Source: an uncultured Bacilli bacterium
GTDB taxonomy: Bacteria > Bacillota_I > Bacilli_A > RFN20 > CAG-826
Reading direction: 5' to 3'
Assembly: GCA_934140155.1 (NCBI GenBank)
Contig: CAKPBC010000001.1
Span: forward strand, 748,651-812,650
Length of the DNA: 64,000 nucleotides
Positions 1-7,421 of this stretch are shown here, one piece after another. The position numbers were made by a program, and so were the translations under genes. The first letter of the stretch is position 1. Every line of letters begins with the position of its first letter. The notes under the pieces were generated by a model. It ran no database searches. It was given only the letters and a program-made list of their open reading frames with translations, and was not told the DNA's origin.

Positions 1-1
1 A

Positions 2-1630
2 ATGAAAACTAGTTTTTTTGAAAAGCCTTTTATGAAAAGTAAGATCAAAAAGGACAAAGTTACTTTATTTCCAGAAGCTGGCTTAGGTTATTTATTAGGA
101 CCTATTTTAGCATTAATAAGTAATGGTGTTGTTAATGTTTGGCTTATTCAATATTGGGATAAAGTATTAATGTTAGGACAATGGGCCCAATTATTTGAAA
201 CATTACTTCCTATTTTATCTGCAGTTATTATCATAATTGGTAATTTGTTTGTCGGAAGATTAATGGAAAAAAAGCCAACAATGGCTGGTAAGGCACGTCC
301 TTTAATCTTATTAGGTATGCCTATTATTGCTGTGGCATTACTTGCTTTATTCTTAGTACCTTTACCAGAAGGTGCAACTTGGTTAGGTGGAGGAAAAGGA
401 ACAACACCAAATTTCTGGGCGTCAGTAGTTATTGCTGTTGCATATAACTTATATTACGCACTTGCATGGCCTTTATACTATACTTCTCACTCAGCATTAG
501 TTAACTTATCAACTCGTGATGAGAAGAAACGTGGCTTATTATCTACATGCATTATGGCTGCCCAACTTGGTGCAGCAGGCTTATCTGGTATGGCTGGTGG
601 TATTTTAGTTGATTTAATTGGATTATTACCAACTTATAAGTATTTAGCATTTGATGATAAATTAGGCAAAGTTGTAGAAAAAGTTACAAACGATGTATCT
701 GTGGCTTCACAAGTTACAACTGCTAACCCATTAGGTGCTTATTCAATGGGAATTACACCTGATCAAGCAAACTCAAAATGGGTTATCTTAATGATTATCA
801 TGGTTGTTTGCTTAGTAATTGGTTGTTTATTAGAATATTTCTTCACTAGAGAAAGAATTACAGAAGAAATCGTAGCTAAAAATCAAAATGATGGTGAAAC
901 TGAAACAAAATCAGTTTCTATGAAAGAACAAATTAATGTTTGTGTTAAAGACAAATATTGGTGGTTAATTATTGTATTCTTCTTCTTATATCAATTTGGT
1001 GGACAAATGAAGAATAATGATATGTCTTTCTATTCTCAAGCAATGACTGGTGAAAATGGATTATCATCATTAATTAATACTGTCGGTGCAATTCCAACTG
1101 CCTTAGGCATGGCAATTGTTTGGCCTCTTGCTAATAAATTTAGTAAATCTAAGACAATTATTATGGGTTGTGCTTTAGCATTCTTAGGTGGATCATTAGC
1201 GTTCGTAGCATTAATTCCTGCAATTCAAGCTAATAGTGCTGCGGTATCAGGAATCTCAGTTGCTTCATTCTGTATTAAGGCTTTAGGTACAGCACCTGCT
1301 ATGTATATTTCATTAGCTTTACTTGCTAATGTCTTAGATCACCAAGAAGCAAAATACGGAATCCGTACTGATGGATTCACAATGGCTGTATATGGTTCAA
1401 TTATGGTATGTATGGCTGGTGTATGTAATGGTATTATTGCTGGTATTAACTCAGCAGTTCCTGCAGCATCTAAACCTCTTGTTCACACAATTTTAGGATT
1501 TGGTGTTGAATCAGTAGCATACTTAATTATGGGCATTATGTTCATTTGGATGAATGTTGAAAAATATACAAAAGAAGATAAAGCAATATTAGAAGCTCAA
1601 AAAGAACCAAAACTAGAAGCTAATAATTAA
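2..1630 (+). CDS. GPH-type (glycoside-pentoside-hexuronide) sugar:cation symporter
   Basis: A polytopic membrane protein of up to 542 residues with about 12 hydrophobic segments. It starts with the GPH/MFS-like pattern GYLLGPILALISNGVVNVWL and has long hydrophobic stretches to the end, with a charged cytoplasmic loop near residues 285-310. The family (MelB-like) imports sugars or glycosides with a cation through the cytoplasmic membrane, and the substrate cannot be read from sequence. The first ATG lies at base 2, so no ribosome binding site is visible and the true start may lie outside the window. Met11 is an alternative start. A hairpin terminator follows, so this gene ends its transcription unit. 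Confidence 0.85.
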   Translation: MKTSFFEKPFMKSKIKKDKVTLFPEAGLGYLLGPILALISNGVVNVWLIQYWDKVLMLGQWAQLFETLLPILSAVIIIIGNLFVGRLMEKKPTMAGKARPLILLGMPIIAVALLALFLVPLPEGATWLGGGKGTTPNFWASVVIAVAYNLYYALAWPLYYTSHSALVNLSTRDEKKRGLLSTCIMAAQLGAAGLSGMAGGILVDLIGLLPTYKYLAFDDKLGKVVEKVTNDVSVASQVTTANPLGAYSMGITPDQANSKWVILMIIMVVCLVIGCLLEYFFTRERITEEIVAKNQNDGETETKSVSMKEQINVCVKDKYWWLIIVFFFLYQFGGQMKNNDMSFYSQAMTGENGLSSLINTVGAIPTALGMAIVWPLANKFSKSKTIIMGCALAFLGGSLAFVALIPAIQANSAAVSGISVASFCIKALGTAPAMYISLALLANVLDHQEAKYGIRTDGFTMAVYGSIMVCMAGVCNGIIAGINSAVPAASKPLVHTILGFGVESVAYLIMGIMFIWMNVEKYTKEDKAILEAQKEPKLEANN

Positions 1631-1640
1631 TTTTAATTCC

Positions 1641-1678
1641 AAAGGCTAGAGTGTTATAAAATATTCTAGCTTTTTTTG
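1641..1678 (+). terminator. Rho-independent terminator after the GPH transporter
   Basis: GCTAGA and TCTAGC form a stem around an AT-rich loop, followed by a run of seven T. It sits 11 bases after the transporter stop. Confidence 0.8.
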
Positions 1679-1751
1679 TTACCTAATATATTCACACAAA
1701 CTTATTTCAACAAAAATTTTATCGATTTTTATATATTTAGATGTAGATAAT

Positions 1752-1760
1752 TGCTATAAT
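1752..1760 (+). promoter_or_regulatory. Extended -10 promoter of the nfeD-like/SPFH pair
   Basis: TGCTATAAT (TG-n-TATAAT) lies 46 bases before the nfeD-like start. No good -35 hexamer is seen, as is normal for extended -10 promoters. Confidence 0.55.
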
Positions 1761-1806
1761 AATTTTGTTAGTGAATAACATATTTTTTACAAGGAGGAGG
1801 AACGAA

Positions 1807-2280
1807 ATGCTTAATTGGTTAGTATCATTAACCTCAAATATTAATGACATATTTATCATTATTTGGGTTGTTGTATTTGTCTTAGCTATTATCATCGAAT
1901 TCTCTACACAAGAATTAGTTAGTATTTGGTTTGCTTTAGCAGCACTTCCATCTTTAATACTTGCTGCATGTGGTATTGAATTCTATTGGCAAATAGTTGC
2001 TTTTGCTGGAGTATCGTTACTAGCTTTCATACTTAGTCAACTATTCTTACGCAACAAAATTAAAGTTCGTTCTAGTGCTACAAATGCTGATTCACTTATT
2101 GGTGGAGAAATATTTGTTACTGCAACTGTTAAGCGTAATGAGCCAGGAGAAGGAAAAGTTCGTGATGTAACTTGGACGATAATTAGTGATGAAGAAATTT
2201 CAAAAGGTGAATTTGCTCTAATTAAGGAAATTAGAGGAAATAAATTAGTTGTTAAAAAGAAAGAGGAAAATAAAAAATGA
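1807..2280 (+). CDS. NfeD-like membrane protein
   Basis: 157 residues. The start at 1807 is chosen because AAGGAGGAGG stands just before it. A longer reading from 1765 has no such site. The N-terminal half holds two or three membrane helices (about residues 15-85, with EFSTQELVSIWFALAALPS). The last 70 residues form the small soluble beta-barrel typical of NfeD C-termini (SLIGGEIFVTATVKRNEPGEGKVRD). NfeD proteins partner with SPFH/stomatin-type scaffold proteins in membrane microdomains, and here the partner gene follows with an ATGA overlap at 2277-2280. A second, reduced copy of this pair lies at 7422-8131. Confidence 0.85.
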   Translation: MLNWLVSLTSNINDIFIIIWVVVFVLAIIIEFSTQELVSIWFALAALPSLILAACGIEFYWQIVAFAGVSLLAFILSQLFLRNKIKVRSSATNADSLIGGEIFVTATVKRNEPGEGKVRDVTWTIISDEEISKGEFALIKEIRGNKLVVKKKEENKK

Positions 2281-3242
2281 TTTTATCGATGAGTGATGGT
2301 GGCATAATCGCCTTAGTTGTTGCTTTAGCTGCAATTGTATTGTTTGCTATTATTGTATTAGCGCGTTGTATTGTTATTGTGCCACAAGCACATACAGTTA
2401 TTGTTCAAAGATTAGGTAAGTATCATAAAACTTTACAAGCTGGTTTCCATATGCTAGCGCCTATTATTGATTCAAAAGCTAAAACTGTATCTTTAAAAGA
2501 AACTGTCGCGGATTTTAAACCGCAACCAGTTATTACTAAAGATAATGTTACTATGCAAATTGATACTGTAGTTTATTTCCAAATTACAGATCCAAAACTT
2601 TATACATATGGTGTTGATAATCCATTAAACGCTATTGAAAATTTATCTGCTACAACATTACGTAATTTGATTGGTGACTTGGAATTAGACCAAACATTAA
2701 CTAGTAGAGATACTATTAATCAAAGAATGCGTTTGATTCTTGATGAAGCTACTGACCCTTGGGGAATTAAAGTAAATCGTGTGGAATTAAAGAATATTTT
2801 GCCACCACGTGATATTCAAGAAGCAATGGAAAAACAAATGCGTGCTGAACGTCAAAAACGTGAAGCTATATTAACTGCTGAAGGTGAAAAACAAGCCGCA
2901 ATTTTAACCGCTGAAGGTAAAAAAGAAGCTGCTATATTAAATGCTGAAGCTACAAGAATTCAAGCTGTAAAAGAAGCTGAAGGTCAAGCAGAAGCAATTC
3001 TTCGTATTGCAGAAGCACAAGCTGAAGGAATTAGAAGAATTAATGAAGCAAATCCAAATCCAGGTTATTTAACTCTTAAAGGATTTGAAGCTTTAGAAAA
3101 AGTTGCAGAAGGTCAATCAACAAAAATCGTTGTACCAAGTGATATTGCTAATGTAACTGGATTATTAGCTTCTTTAAAAGAAACTTTGGCTAATAATGAA
3201 AAAAGCGAAAAAGTTGAAACAAAAAAAGTAGAAAAGAAATAA
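2277..3242 (+). CDS. SPFH/Band 7 (stomatin-like) membrane scaffold protein
   Basis: 321 residues: one N-terminal membrane helix (about 10-30), the Band 7/SPFH domain (HTVIVQRLGKYHKTLQAGFH through the LPPRDIQEAMEKQM motif), then an Ala/Glu-rich coiled coil with repeated ILTAEGEKQAA-like units (about 200-255), and a short charged tail. This is the QmcA/stomatin arrangement. Such proteins oligomerise on the inner face of the membrane and organise microdomains or proteases. It overlaps the nfeD-like gene by four bases (ATGA), so the two are probably translationally coupled. Start at 2277 with AGAGG upstream; Met5 is possible. Confidence 0.9.
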   Translation: MILSMSDGGIIALVVALAAIVLFAIIVLARCIVIVPQAHTVIVQRLGKYHKTLQAGFHMLAPIIDSKAKTVSLKETVADFKPQPVITKDNVTMQIDTVVYFQITDPKLYTYGVDNPLNAIENLSATTLRNLIGDLELDQTLTSRDTINQRMRLILDEATDPWGIKVNRVELKNILPPRDIQEAMEKQMRAERQKREAILTAEGEKQAAILTAEGKKEAAILNAEATRIQAVKEAEGQAEAILRIAEAQAEGIRRINEANPNPGYLTLKGFEALEKVAEGQSTKIVVPSDIANVTGLLASLKETLANNEKSEKVETKKVEKK

Positions 3243-3250
3243 TTTAATAT

Positions 3251-3291
3251 AAATGGTGCACACTTAATTAATTTGTATGCACCATTTTTTT
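3251..3291 (+). terminator. Terminator after the SPFH gene
   Basis: ATGGTGCA and TGCACCAT form an 8-bp stem followed by T7. It lies between the SPFH gene and the convergent cotJC gene. Confidence 0.85.
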
Positions 3292-3293
3292 AT

Positions 3294-3857
3294 CTATTTT
3301 TTACCAAATTCTTTTTTGTAGACATCAAGCATATTCTTAAAACGATTGTAATGGACAACTTCTCTTTGTCTTAAATAAAGAAGCGGATTAATTAGATCTG
3401 GATCTTTTGCTAAATCAATAATATGTTCATATGTTAATTTAGCCTTTTGCTCAGCGGCTAAATCTTCTTCTAAGTCAGCTTCATAATCACCGGTTGCGCC
3501 AACATTAGTCATGGAAAAAGCAACACCATTAACATCAGTTGGGAATAAACCTAATCCATGTTGAGCATAGTGTTTATCTAATCCTACTTCCGCTAATTCT
3601 TGCAATGAACTTCCTTTCATTAATTGATATAACATGGTACAAATCATTTCGACGTGACCTAATTCTTCAGTTCCGATATCTGTGAGTAATGTTCTACCTC
3701 TTTCATCTGGCATTGTGTAGCGTTGATTTAAATAACGTAAAGCAGCACCTAATTCACCATATGGACCGCCATATTGGGTAATAATAAAGTTAGCCATTTT
3801 TAAGTCGCGCTTTTTAATATTAATTGGATATAAAAGACTTTTACTATATTTCCACAT
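3294..3857 (-). CDS. cotJC: CotJC-like manganese-catalase-family protein
   Basis: 187 residues, the usual CotJC length. The N-terminus (MWKYSKSLLYPINIK), the ITQYGGPYGELGAALRYLNQ stretch and the ferritin-like ligand motifs (GTEELGHVEMI; RQREVVHYNRF) are those of the manganese catalase/CotJC family, a four-helix di-metal protein known from the Bacillus spore coat. AGGAGG stands before the start. The neighbour upstream is a CotJA-CotJB fusion 11 bases away, so the pair rebuilds the whole cotJABC operon. In a genome where sporulation is uncertain, a peroxide-detoxifying catalase role is the safer reading. Confidence 0.88.
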   Translation of the reverse strand: MWKYSKSLLYPINIKKRDLKMANFIITQYGGPYGELGAALRYLNQRYTMPDERGRTLLTDIGTEELGHVEMICTMLYQLMKGSSLQELAEVGLDKHYAQHGLGLFPTDVNGVAFSMTNVGATGDYEADLEEDLAAEQKAKLTYEHIIDLAKDPDLINPLLYLRQREVVHYNRFKNMLDVYKKEFGKK

Positions 3858-3868
3858 ATTTAATCCTC

Positions 3869-4315
3869 CTATTTAATTAACCATGGACTAGGAATAGTAA
3901 CATAATTAAATGTTCCATTAGCATCATTTGCGTCTTCAACGCATAATGGTCCAAAGCGTTTAACATACTCTTCACGAGTCTTTAAATATTGGTTGCGCAC
4001 ATCTAAAAATAAAGCTAAAGCTTCTTTATCAGTAGGATAAATATCTAAGATTAAATTTAAATCATGCATATAATCATATTTCATCATTAGTTCCAGTAAA
4101 AGGCTATCTTTTTCGTTATTAGTGGTTACTGAAGGTACTTTATAATTTTTATATGGTAAATATTCTTGTTTTAAAATATTACCACTTTCAAATCCTTCTT
4201 TTAAGCCAAAAAATCTATTTGAATTCATAGTCGTGCTACGATAACTATTATATTCTTCACCACTTGGCTCATATGGTGAATAAGGTACATAACTATTAAA
4301 AGTTTGATAGTACAT
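3869..4315 (-). CDS. Fused CotJA-CotJB-like protein
   Basis: 148 residues. The C-terminal half (about 70-148) matches CotJB: LLLELMMKYDYMHDLNLILD, then PTDKEALALFLDVRNQYLK and a FGPLC motif before the WLIK end. The middle (GLKEGFESGNILKQEYLPYK) resembles the short CotJA motif, in which a glycine-spaced segment is followed by a PY. In Bacillus these are two separate small genes, whereas here they form one reading frame. The N-terminus is Tyr/Ser/Pro/Asn-rich and low-complexity. AGGGGG precedes the ATG. It is cotranscribed with the CotJC gene downstream. The CotJB assignment is firm; the CotJA part is inferred from short motifs. Confidence 0.75.
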   Translation of the reverse strand: MYYQTFNSYVPYSPYEPSGEEYNSYRSTTMNSNRFFGLKEGFESGNILKQEYLPYKNYKVPSVTTNNEKDSLLLELMMKYDYMHDLNLILDIYPTDKEALALFLDVRNQYLKTREEYVKRFGPLCVEDANDANGTFNYVTIPSPWLIK

Positions 4316-4405
4316 AATAAATCCCCCTAAAACAAGATATTCTTATTTGATAAAAAAAGATAATGAAAATGCCTATTTTACTTTTCTTTTTTAATAAACT
4401 TGATG

Positions 4406-4411
4406 TATAAT
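4406..4411 (+). promoter_or_regulatory. -10 box upstream of tRNA-Thr
   Basis: TATAAT with a weak -35 region. Between it and the tRNA, AAATGCA (4419-4425) and TGCATTT (about 4450-4456) followed by T-rich sequence could form a leader hairpin that looks like an attenuator. Confidence 0.5.
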
Positions 4412-4469
4412 AAATAGGAAATGCAGGACATGCGAATTAAGTTTCGATATTGCATTTTTTTAAAATCAC

Positions 4470-4545
4470 GCCGGCTTAGCTCAGTTGGTAGAGCAACTGA
4501 ATCGTAATCAGTGGGTCGGGGGTTCGAATCCTCTAGCCGGCACCA
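4470..4545 (+). tRNA. tRNA-Thr (anticodon CGU)
   Basis: 76 nt with encoded CCA. Acceptor GCCGGCU pairs with AGCCGGC. The D arm is GCUCAGUUGGUAGAGC. The anticodon stem ACUGA/UCAGU closes the loop AUCGUAA, giving anticodon CGU. The T arm carries GGUUCGAAUC. Confidence 0.97.
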
Positions 4546-4660
4546 TAGTAATAAATCCGATGGAATCGGCTGTTTTATTGAGAGTCACATTGTTCGATTC
4601 TCTTTTTTTATGCCTACCGACCCATAAATTTTGTTCAGTCAGTGGGTCGGTAAAAAATAA
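4546..4660 (+). other. Post-tRNA hairpins, including a repeated tRNA segment
   Basis: Two hairpins follow the tRNA. At 4578-4610, GAGAGTC pairs with GATTCTC before T7, a terminator. At 4616-4653, ACCGACCCA pairs with TGGGTCGGT before an A-rich stretch. The right arm of the second hairpin, TCAGTGGGTCGG, repeats 12 bases of the tRNA-Thr anticodon/variable/T region (about 4507-4518). It may be an old partial tRNA duplication or integration scar. Confidence 0.55.
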
Positions 4661-4727
4661 AAAAAATTTTAAATGCTTTTCGCGTGCACAAAATTGTCGT
4701 TATCACTACAGAAAGTTAAAAAAATGC

Positions 4728-4755
4728 TTGCATTATTCAAAAAAGTATATATAAT
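4728..4755 (+). promoter_or_regulatory. Promoter of tRNA-Val
   Basis: TTGCAT and TATAAT separated by 16 bases. The leader between promoter and tRNA holds a long near-perfect inverted repeat (AATAGTAG...CTACTATT, about 4767-4800). Confidence 0.65.
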
Positions 4756-4812
4756 ATTAAACAGTGGCAACAATAGTAGATGATCACTACTATTATTGCT
4801 TGGAATATACAT

Positions 4813-4888
4813 GGGTGTTTAGCTCAGCTGGGAGAGCATCTGTTTGACGTACAGAAGGTCAGGGGTTCGATTCCCTTAGCACCCACCA
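4813..4888 (+). tRNA. tRNA-Val (anticodon GAC)
   Basis: 76 nt with encoded CCA. Acceptor GGGUGUU pairs with AGCACCC (one U-G pair). The D arm is GCUCAGCUGGGAGAGC. The anticodon stem UCUGU/ACAGA holds loop UUGACGU, giving anticodon GAC. The T arm is GGGGUUCGAUUCCC. Confidence 0.97.
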
Positions 4889-4902
4889 TTTTGCAAAATT
4901 GT

Positions 4903-4922
4903 CCGATTACATCGGGCTTTTT
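4903..4922 (+). terminator. Terminator after tRNA-Val
   Basis: CCGAT-TAC-ATCGG hairpin followed by GC and T6. Confidence 0.85.
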
Positions 4923-4930
4923 TAATTTTT

Positions 4931-4971
4931 TGTGATACGATTTGATACGAATTTGATACGAACGGAATCGA
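4931..4971 (+). repeat. Short tandem repeat 3' of tRNA-Val
   Basis: Three direct copies of a unit close to TTTGATACGA stand in a row directly after the tRNA-Val terminator. They are not part of a gene. Possible explanations are recombinase arm-type sites or a scar of an excised tRNA-targeting element. Confidence 0.5.
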
Positions 4972-5034
4972 ATTTGACCGTTAAGTTTTGTTATAAAAAT
5001 TGTAATTAAATTGTTTTTTTGCTATAATAATTTT

Positions 5035-5119
5035 GATATGTTATTGGCGAAAAGACAGCCTAGATATTAGCAATATTTAATCTAATAAACAGCTGTGCCA
5101 AAGCATATCTTTTATTTTG
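5035..5119 (+). ncRNA. Unassigned structured small RNA, copy 1
   Basis: A discrete transcription unit. Promoter TTGTAA (5000-5005), 17-bp spacer, TGC-TATAAT (5023-5028), with the expected start at G5035, the first base of the closing stem. Stem GATATG (5035-5040) pairs with CATATC (5104-5109). TTGGC pairs with GCCAA. After a GAAAAG bulge, ACAG pairs with CTGT. An internal loop follows, CCTAGA against AACAG, then TATTAG pairs with CTAATA under an 11-nt loop. A T-rich tail after the closing stem suggests that the stem itself is the terminator. The internal-loop sequences are identical in copy 2. I do not recognise the family. Confidence 0.7.
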
Positions 5120-5157
5120 CTTGTTGAAATTTTAGTGTGTAAGTATATAATAATAGT

Positions 5158-5246
5158 GACGTAGGACCTGGTGAATAACGGCCTAGATATTAGATTTATT
5201 TATAGAGTAATTTAATAAACAGCTGTACCGGGCACGTCTTTTTTTT
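5158..5246 (+). ncRNA. Unassigned structured small RNA, copy 2
   Basis: A second copy of the fold just upstream. Promoter TTGAAA (5124-5129), 16-bp spacer, TATAAT (5146-5151), start near G5158. GACGT pairs with ACGTC. CCTGGT pairs with ACCGGG. After a GAATA bulge, ACGG pairs with CTGT, where copy 1 has ACAG. The internal loop CCTAGA/AACAG is the same as in copy 1, and TATTAGATT pairs with AATTTAATA. T8 follows directly after the closing stem. The outer stems differ completely in sequence but keep pairing, which supports a selected RNA structure. Confidence 0.72.
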
Positions 5247-5313
5247 GTTTTAGTGAAACTTATTCGAATAAAACAATTTATTATGATTCAAACTATTTAT
5301 TAGGTGATGAATA

Positions 5314-5748
5314 ATGAATAAAGAAAAAGAAATGAATAAGTTTTTATCTTATTTACATATGGCGGCAGCGGTATTTCGTGTTTATGCAAGTAAGTCAAAT
5401 GTTTTAGAAACAAAAGAGTTTATAAATGGAATTATAGAAAGAATTTCTAAACATGAAATAGAAGTCAAAGAACTTATTCAAATAGGTAAAGATGGCAATA
5501 ATTTAAGTGTTATGCAAAAAATGGCGGTATATATGTGTAAAATGAAAACATGCTTTAAAGATGATTTTTCATTATGCGTTGAAGTATTAAAAACCATCGA
5601 TATGGGTATATATCAAACAATGACTTTTATCAAAGAAAATAAAAACTTTCTAGATGAAGATTTTATATTATGTACGAAAAAAGTTTTAGAAGAGTACAAT
5701 AAAATTGCTAAAGAAACAAAAGAATTTATAAATCACAAAAAATTGTAG
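5314..5748 (+). CDS. Unknown helical protein (possibly ferritin-like)
   Basis: 144 residues, predicted all-alpha, with no membrane segment and no signal peptide. Charged helices are spaced like a four-helix bundle, and the length and helix pattern vaguely recall ferritin-like DUF2383-type proteins. No metal-binding EXXH pair is evident, so this is only a suggestion. AGGTGATG precedes the ATG at 5314. It lies between the twin small RNAs and cdaA, with no overlap to either. Function not recognised. Confidence 0.6.
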   Translation: MNKEKEMNKFLSYLHMAAAVFRVYASKSNVLETKEFINGIIERISKHEIEVKELIQIGKDGNNLSVMQKMAVYMCKMKTCFKDDFSLCVEVLKTIDMGIYQTMTFIKENKNFLDEDFILCTKKVLEEYNKIAKETKEFINHKKL

Positions 5749-5787
5749 GAAAATGTTAATTTTTTTCGTAAAAATTGTAATATTTTA

Positions 5788-5816
5788 TTTACATTGTTGC
5801 TTTCTTTTAATAAAAT
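5788..5816 (+). promoter_or_regulatory. Promoter of cdaA
   Basis: TTTACA and TAAAAT separated by 17 bases, about 50 bases before cdaA. A small inverted repeat (TTTAAC...GTTAAA, 5829-5845) lies in the leader. Confidence 0.6.
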
Positions 5817-5868
5817 TAAATAGTACATGTTTAACTTTTAAGTTAAAAGGAGTAAAGAAGGAAAATTT

Positions 5869-6654
5869 ATGTATTTAGAAACTACAAATTTTATTGAAAA
5901 TATATCAAATATAGATTTTATATTAAGCGCAGTTTTAATAGTATTGCTTATTACTATTGGGATTGTACTTTTCAAGCGTGCTTTGGTGCGTATTGTTATC
6001 GGAGTTTTTGGCGCTGCGGCACTTGTTTGTTTGGCGTTTAAGTTAAATGTAACAGCCATAGTAATTTCATTTGGATTATTATTATTTATATCCATTGTTG
6101 GTTTAATCAATGCTGGTGCATTTCGTAATTATGTGGCTAATCCATCTAAAACTGTAAAAACATTTAAATGGTTTGGTGGCAAAAACAGCGAAGATAAAAT
6201 TTTAATCGACCAAGATCAATTGCTCGCCATTATTTGTGATGCTGTTGGTAGTCTTTCAAAAACAAAAACGGGTGCGTTAATAACATTTGAAAGAAAAGAT
6301 TCTTTGGAAGATTATATTAAGACAGGAACAATTATTAATGCTCCAGTTACAAAAGAAATTATTCAAACAATATTCTATCCAGGAACACGTTTACATGATG
6401 GTGCAATTGTGATTAGAGATGGTATTATTGTTTCCGCAAGTGTTTATTATACTCCTACTACCAAACCTTTAGCGGGTAAATATGGAGCAAGACACCGTGC
6501 TGCGATGGGAATCAGTGAAGCAACTGATGCAATTACTATTGTAGTTTCTGAAGAAACTGGACGTATTTCTATTGCTGCAAATGGTGAATTAGTCGCAGTA
6601 GCGTTAGATAATATTTATCGTGTTTTAGAAGATTATTTTGATACAAAAGATTAA
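5869..6654 (+). CDS. cdaA: Membrane-bound diadenylate cyclase (CdaA type)
   Basis: 261 residues. Makes cyclic di-AMP from two ATP at the inner membrane face; in Firmicutes this messenger governs potassium and osmolyte transport and wall homeostasis. Three N-terminal membrane helices (about 15-35, 40-56, 62-84) precede the DAC/DisA_N domain. Its signature residues are all present: GALITFER, LHDGAIVI (DGA motif) and GARHRAAMG (RHR motif). AAGGAG stands upstream. The usual partner gene cdaR does not follow: a terminator ends the unit and the next genes face the other way. Confidence 0.95.
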   Translation: MYLETTNFIENISNIDFILSAVLIVLLITIGIVLFKRALVRIVIGVFGAAALVCLAFKLNVTAIVISFGLLLFISIVGLINAGAFRNYVANPSKTVKTFKWFGGKNSEDKILIDQDQLLAIICDAVGSLSKTKTGALITFERKDSLEDYIKTGTIINAPVTKEIIQTIFYPGTRLHDGAIVIRDGIIVSASVYYTPTTKPLAGKYGARHRAAMGISEATDAITIVVSEETGRISIAANGELVAVALDNIYRVLEDYFDTKD

Positions 6655-6670
6655 TTAATAATTAGCAAAC

Positions 6671-6698
6671 AAAAAAAGCACAGTGATGTGCTTTTTTT
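6671..6698 (+). terminator. Bidirectional terminator after cdaA
   Basis: AAAAAAAGCAC, a 6-base loop and GTGCTTTTTTT. The A and T runs on both sides serve the two convergent units. Confidence 0.9.
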
Positions 6699-6721
6699 AA
6701 TATATAAGCGAAAATTAATTT

Positions 6722-7129
6722 TTACGCCATAGAGGTACTTGCACTTGTGCTTGCTCCACCTTGGCTTCCTCCACTAGTAAGAAGTATTATAATGCTAAGT
6801 ATTATTAATATAATAACAACCACATTAATAATTAAAATTACCTTGCCCCATTTTTGTCCTTTTTTAATTAGATTATAAATAGAAATAATAAAACTAATTA
6901 TTGTTGGAACAGATGAAGCACCTGCAACAATAAAGTAAAATGGTATGAGGACAATTAAACCAAGTGCTTGACCAGAAGAATTGGCTTCAGGATTTTTTAT
7001 TAAATCTAAGATAGTCACATAAATAAACATTGCATAAAGAAAAATCAATATACCAATAACAGTTAAAATAATTGATACGACAAATTCGGCAGTTCGTTTA
7101 GGCTGATTGCTCATAGATTCATTATCCAT
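6722..7129 (-). CDS. Small membrane protein of unknown function
   Basis: 135 residues with three strongly hydrophobic segments (about 15-40, 57-80, 95-118), a polar N-terminus and a Gly/Ser/Thr-rich C-terminal tail (GGSQGGASTSAS). No family recognised. GGAGG for this gene lies inside the last codons of the DUF1292 gene upstream, so the two are translationally coupled. Last gene of the four-gene unit 8131-6722. Confidence 0.6.
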   Translation of the reverse strand: MDNESMSNQPKRTAEFVVSIILTVIGILIFLYAMFIYVTILDLIKNPEANSSGQALGLIVLIPFYFIVAGASSVPTIISFIISIYNLIKKGQKWGKVILIINVVVIILIILSIIILLTSGGSQGGASTSASTSMA

Positions 7130-7131
7130 TT

Positions 7132-7419
7132 TTATTCCTCCTTATCATCTAAACAAGCATCAATAACTTCATCAATAATATCTGGATCTTCTACTAATTC
7201 AATTGCTTTATTTTCTTTATTTATTTTAAAAACAAGAACTTCTTCTTCCTCAATGCCATCAATTGCATCAAGAGGATGAAGAACAGCAAATACATCATCG
7301 TCTAATTCTACAACAGCAACTTGCTCAAATTCGATTTCTTCATCATTATCACCAAAACTTAAAGTGATATTTTCTTCATTGTTTTCATCTAGAATAATCT
7401 CAACTGCGGTTTTTTCCAT
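7132..7419 (-). CDS. DUF1292 family acidic protein
   Basis: 95 residues, strongly acidic (many Asp/Glu), with the DUF1292 pattern: an acidic beta-rich core reading DDVFAVLHPLDA and EEEVLVFKI, and a final acidic helix. In other Firmicutes DUF1292 genes (yrzB) sit next to yrzL/yrrK. Here the gene has been taken into a unit of small membrane-protein genes. AAGGAG overlaps the end of the preceding gene. Biochemical role unknown. Confidence 0.8.
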   Translation of the reverse strand: MEKTAVEIILDENNEENITLSFGDNDEEIEFEQVAVVELDDDVFAVLHPLDAIDGIEEEEVLVFKINKENKAIELVEDPDIIDEVIDACLDDKEE

Positions 7420-7421
7420 TT

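Noticed and set aside
4485..4754. 89-codon open frame over tRNA-Thr
   Set aside because: It starts inside the tRNA and crosses two hairpins; no ribosome binding site and no protein family.
5035..5246. Known riboswitch (c-di-AMP ydaO, preQ1, purine, ZTP, fluoride) controlling cdaA
   Set aside because: Core motifs of these classes are not visible; both units terminate before the next gene, and cdaA has its own promoter 540 bp further on.
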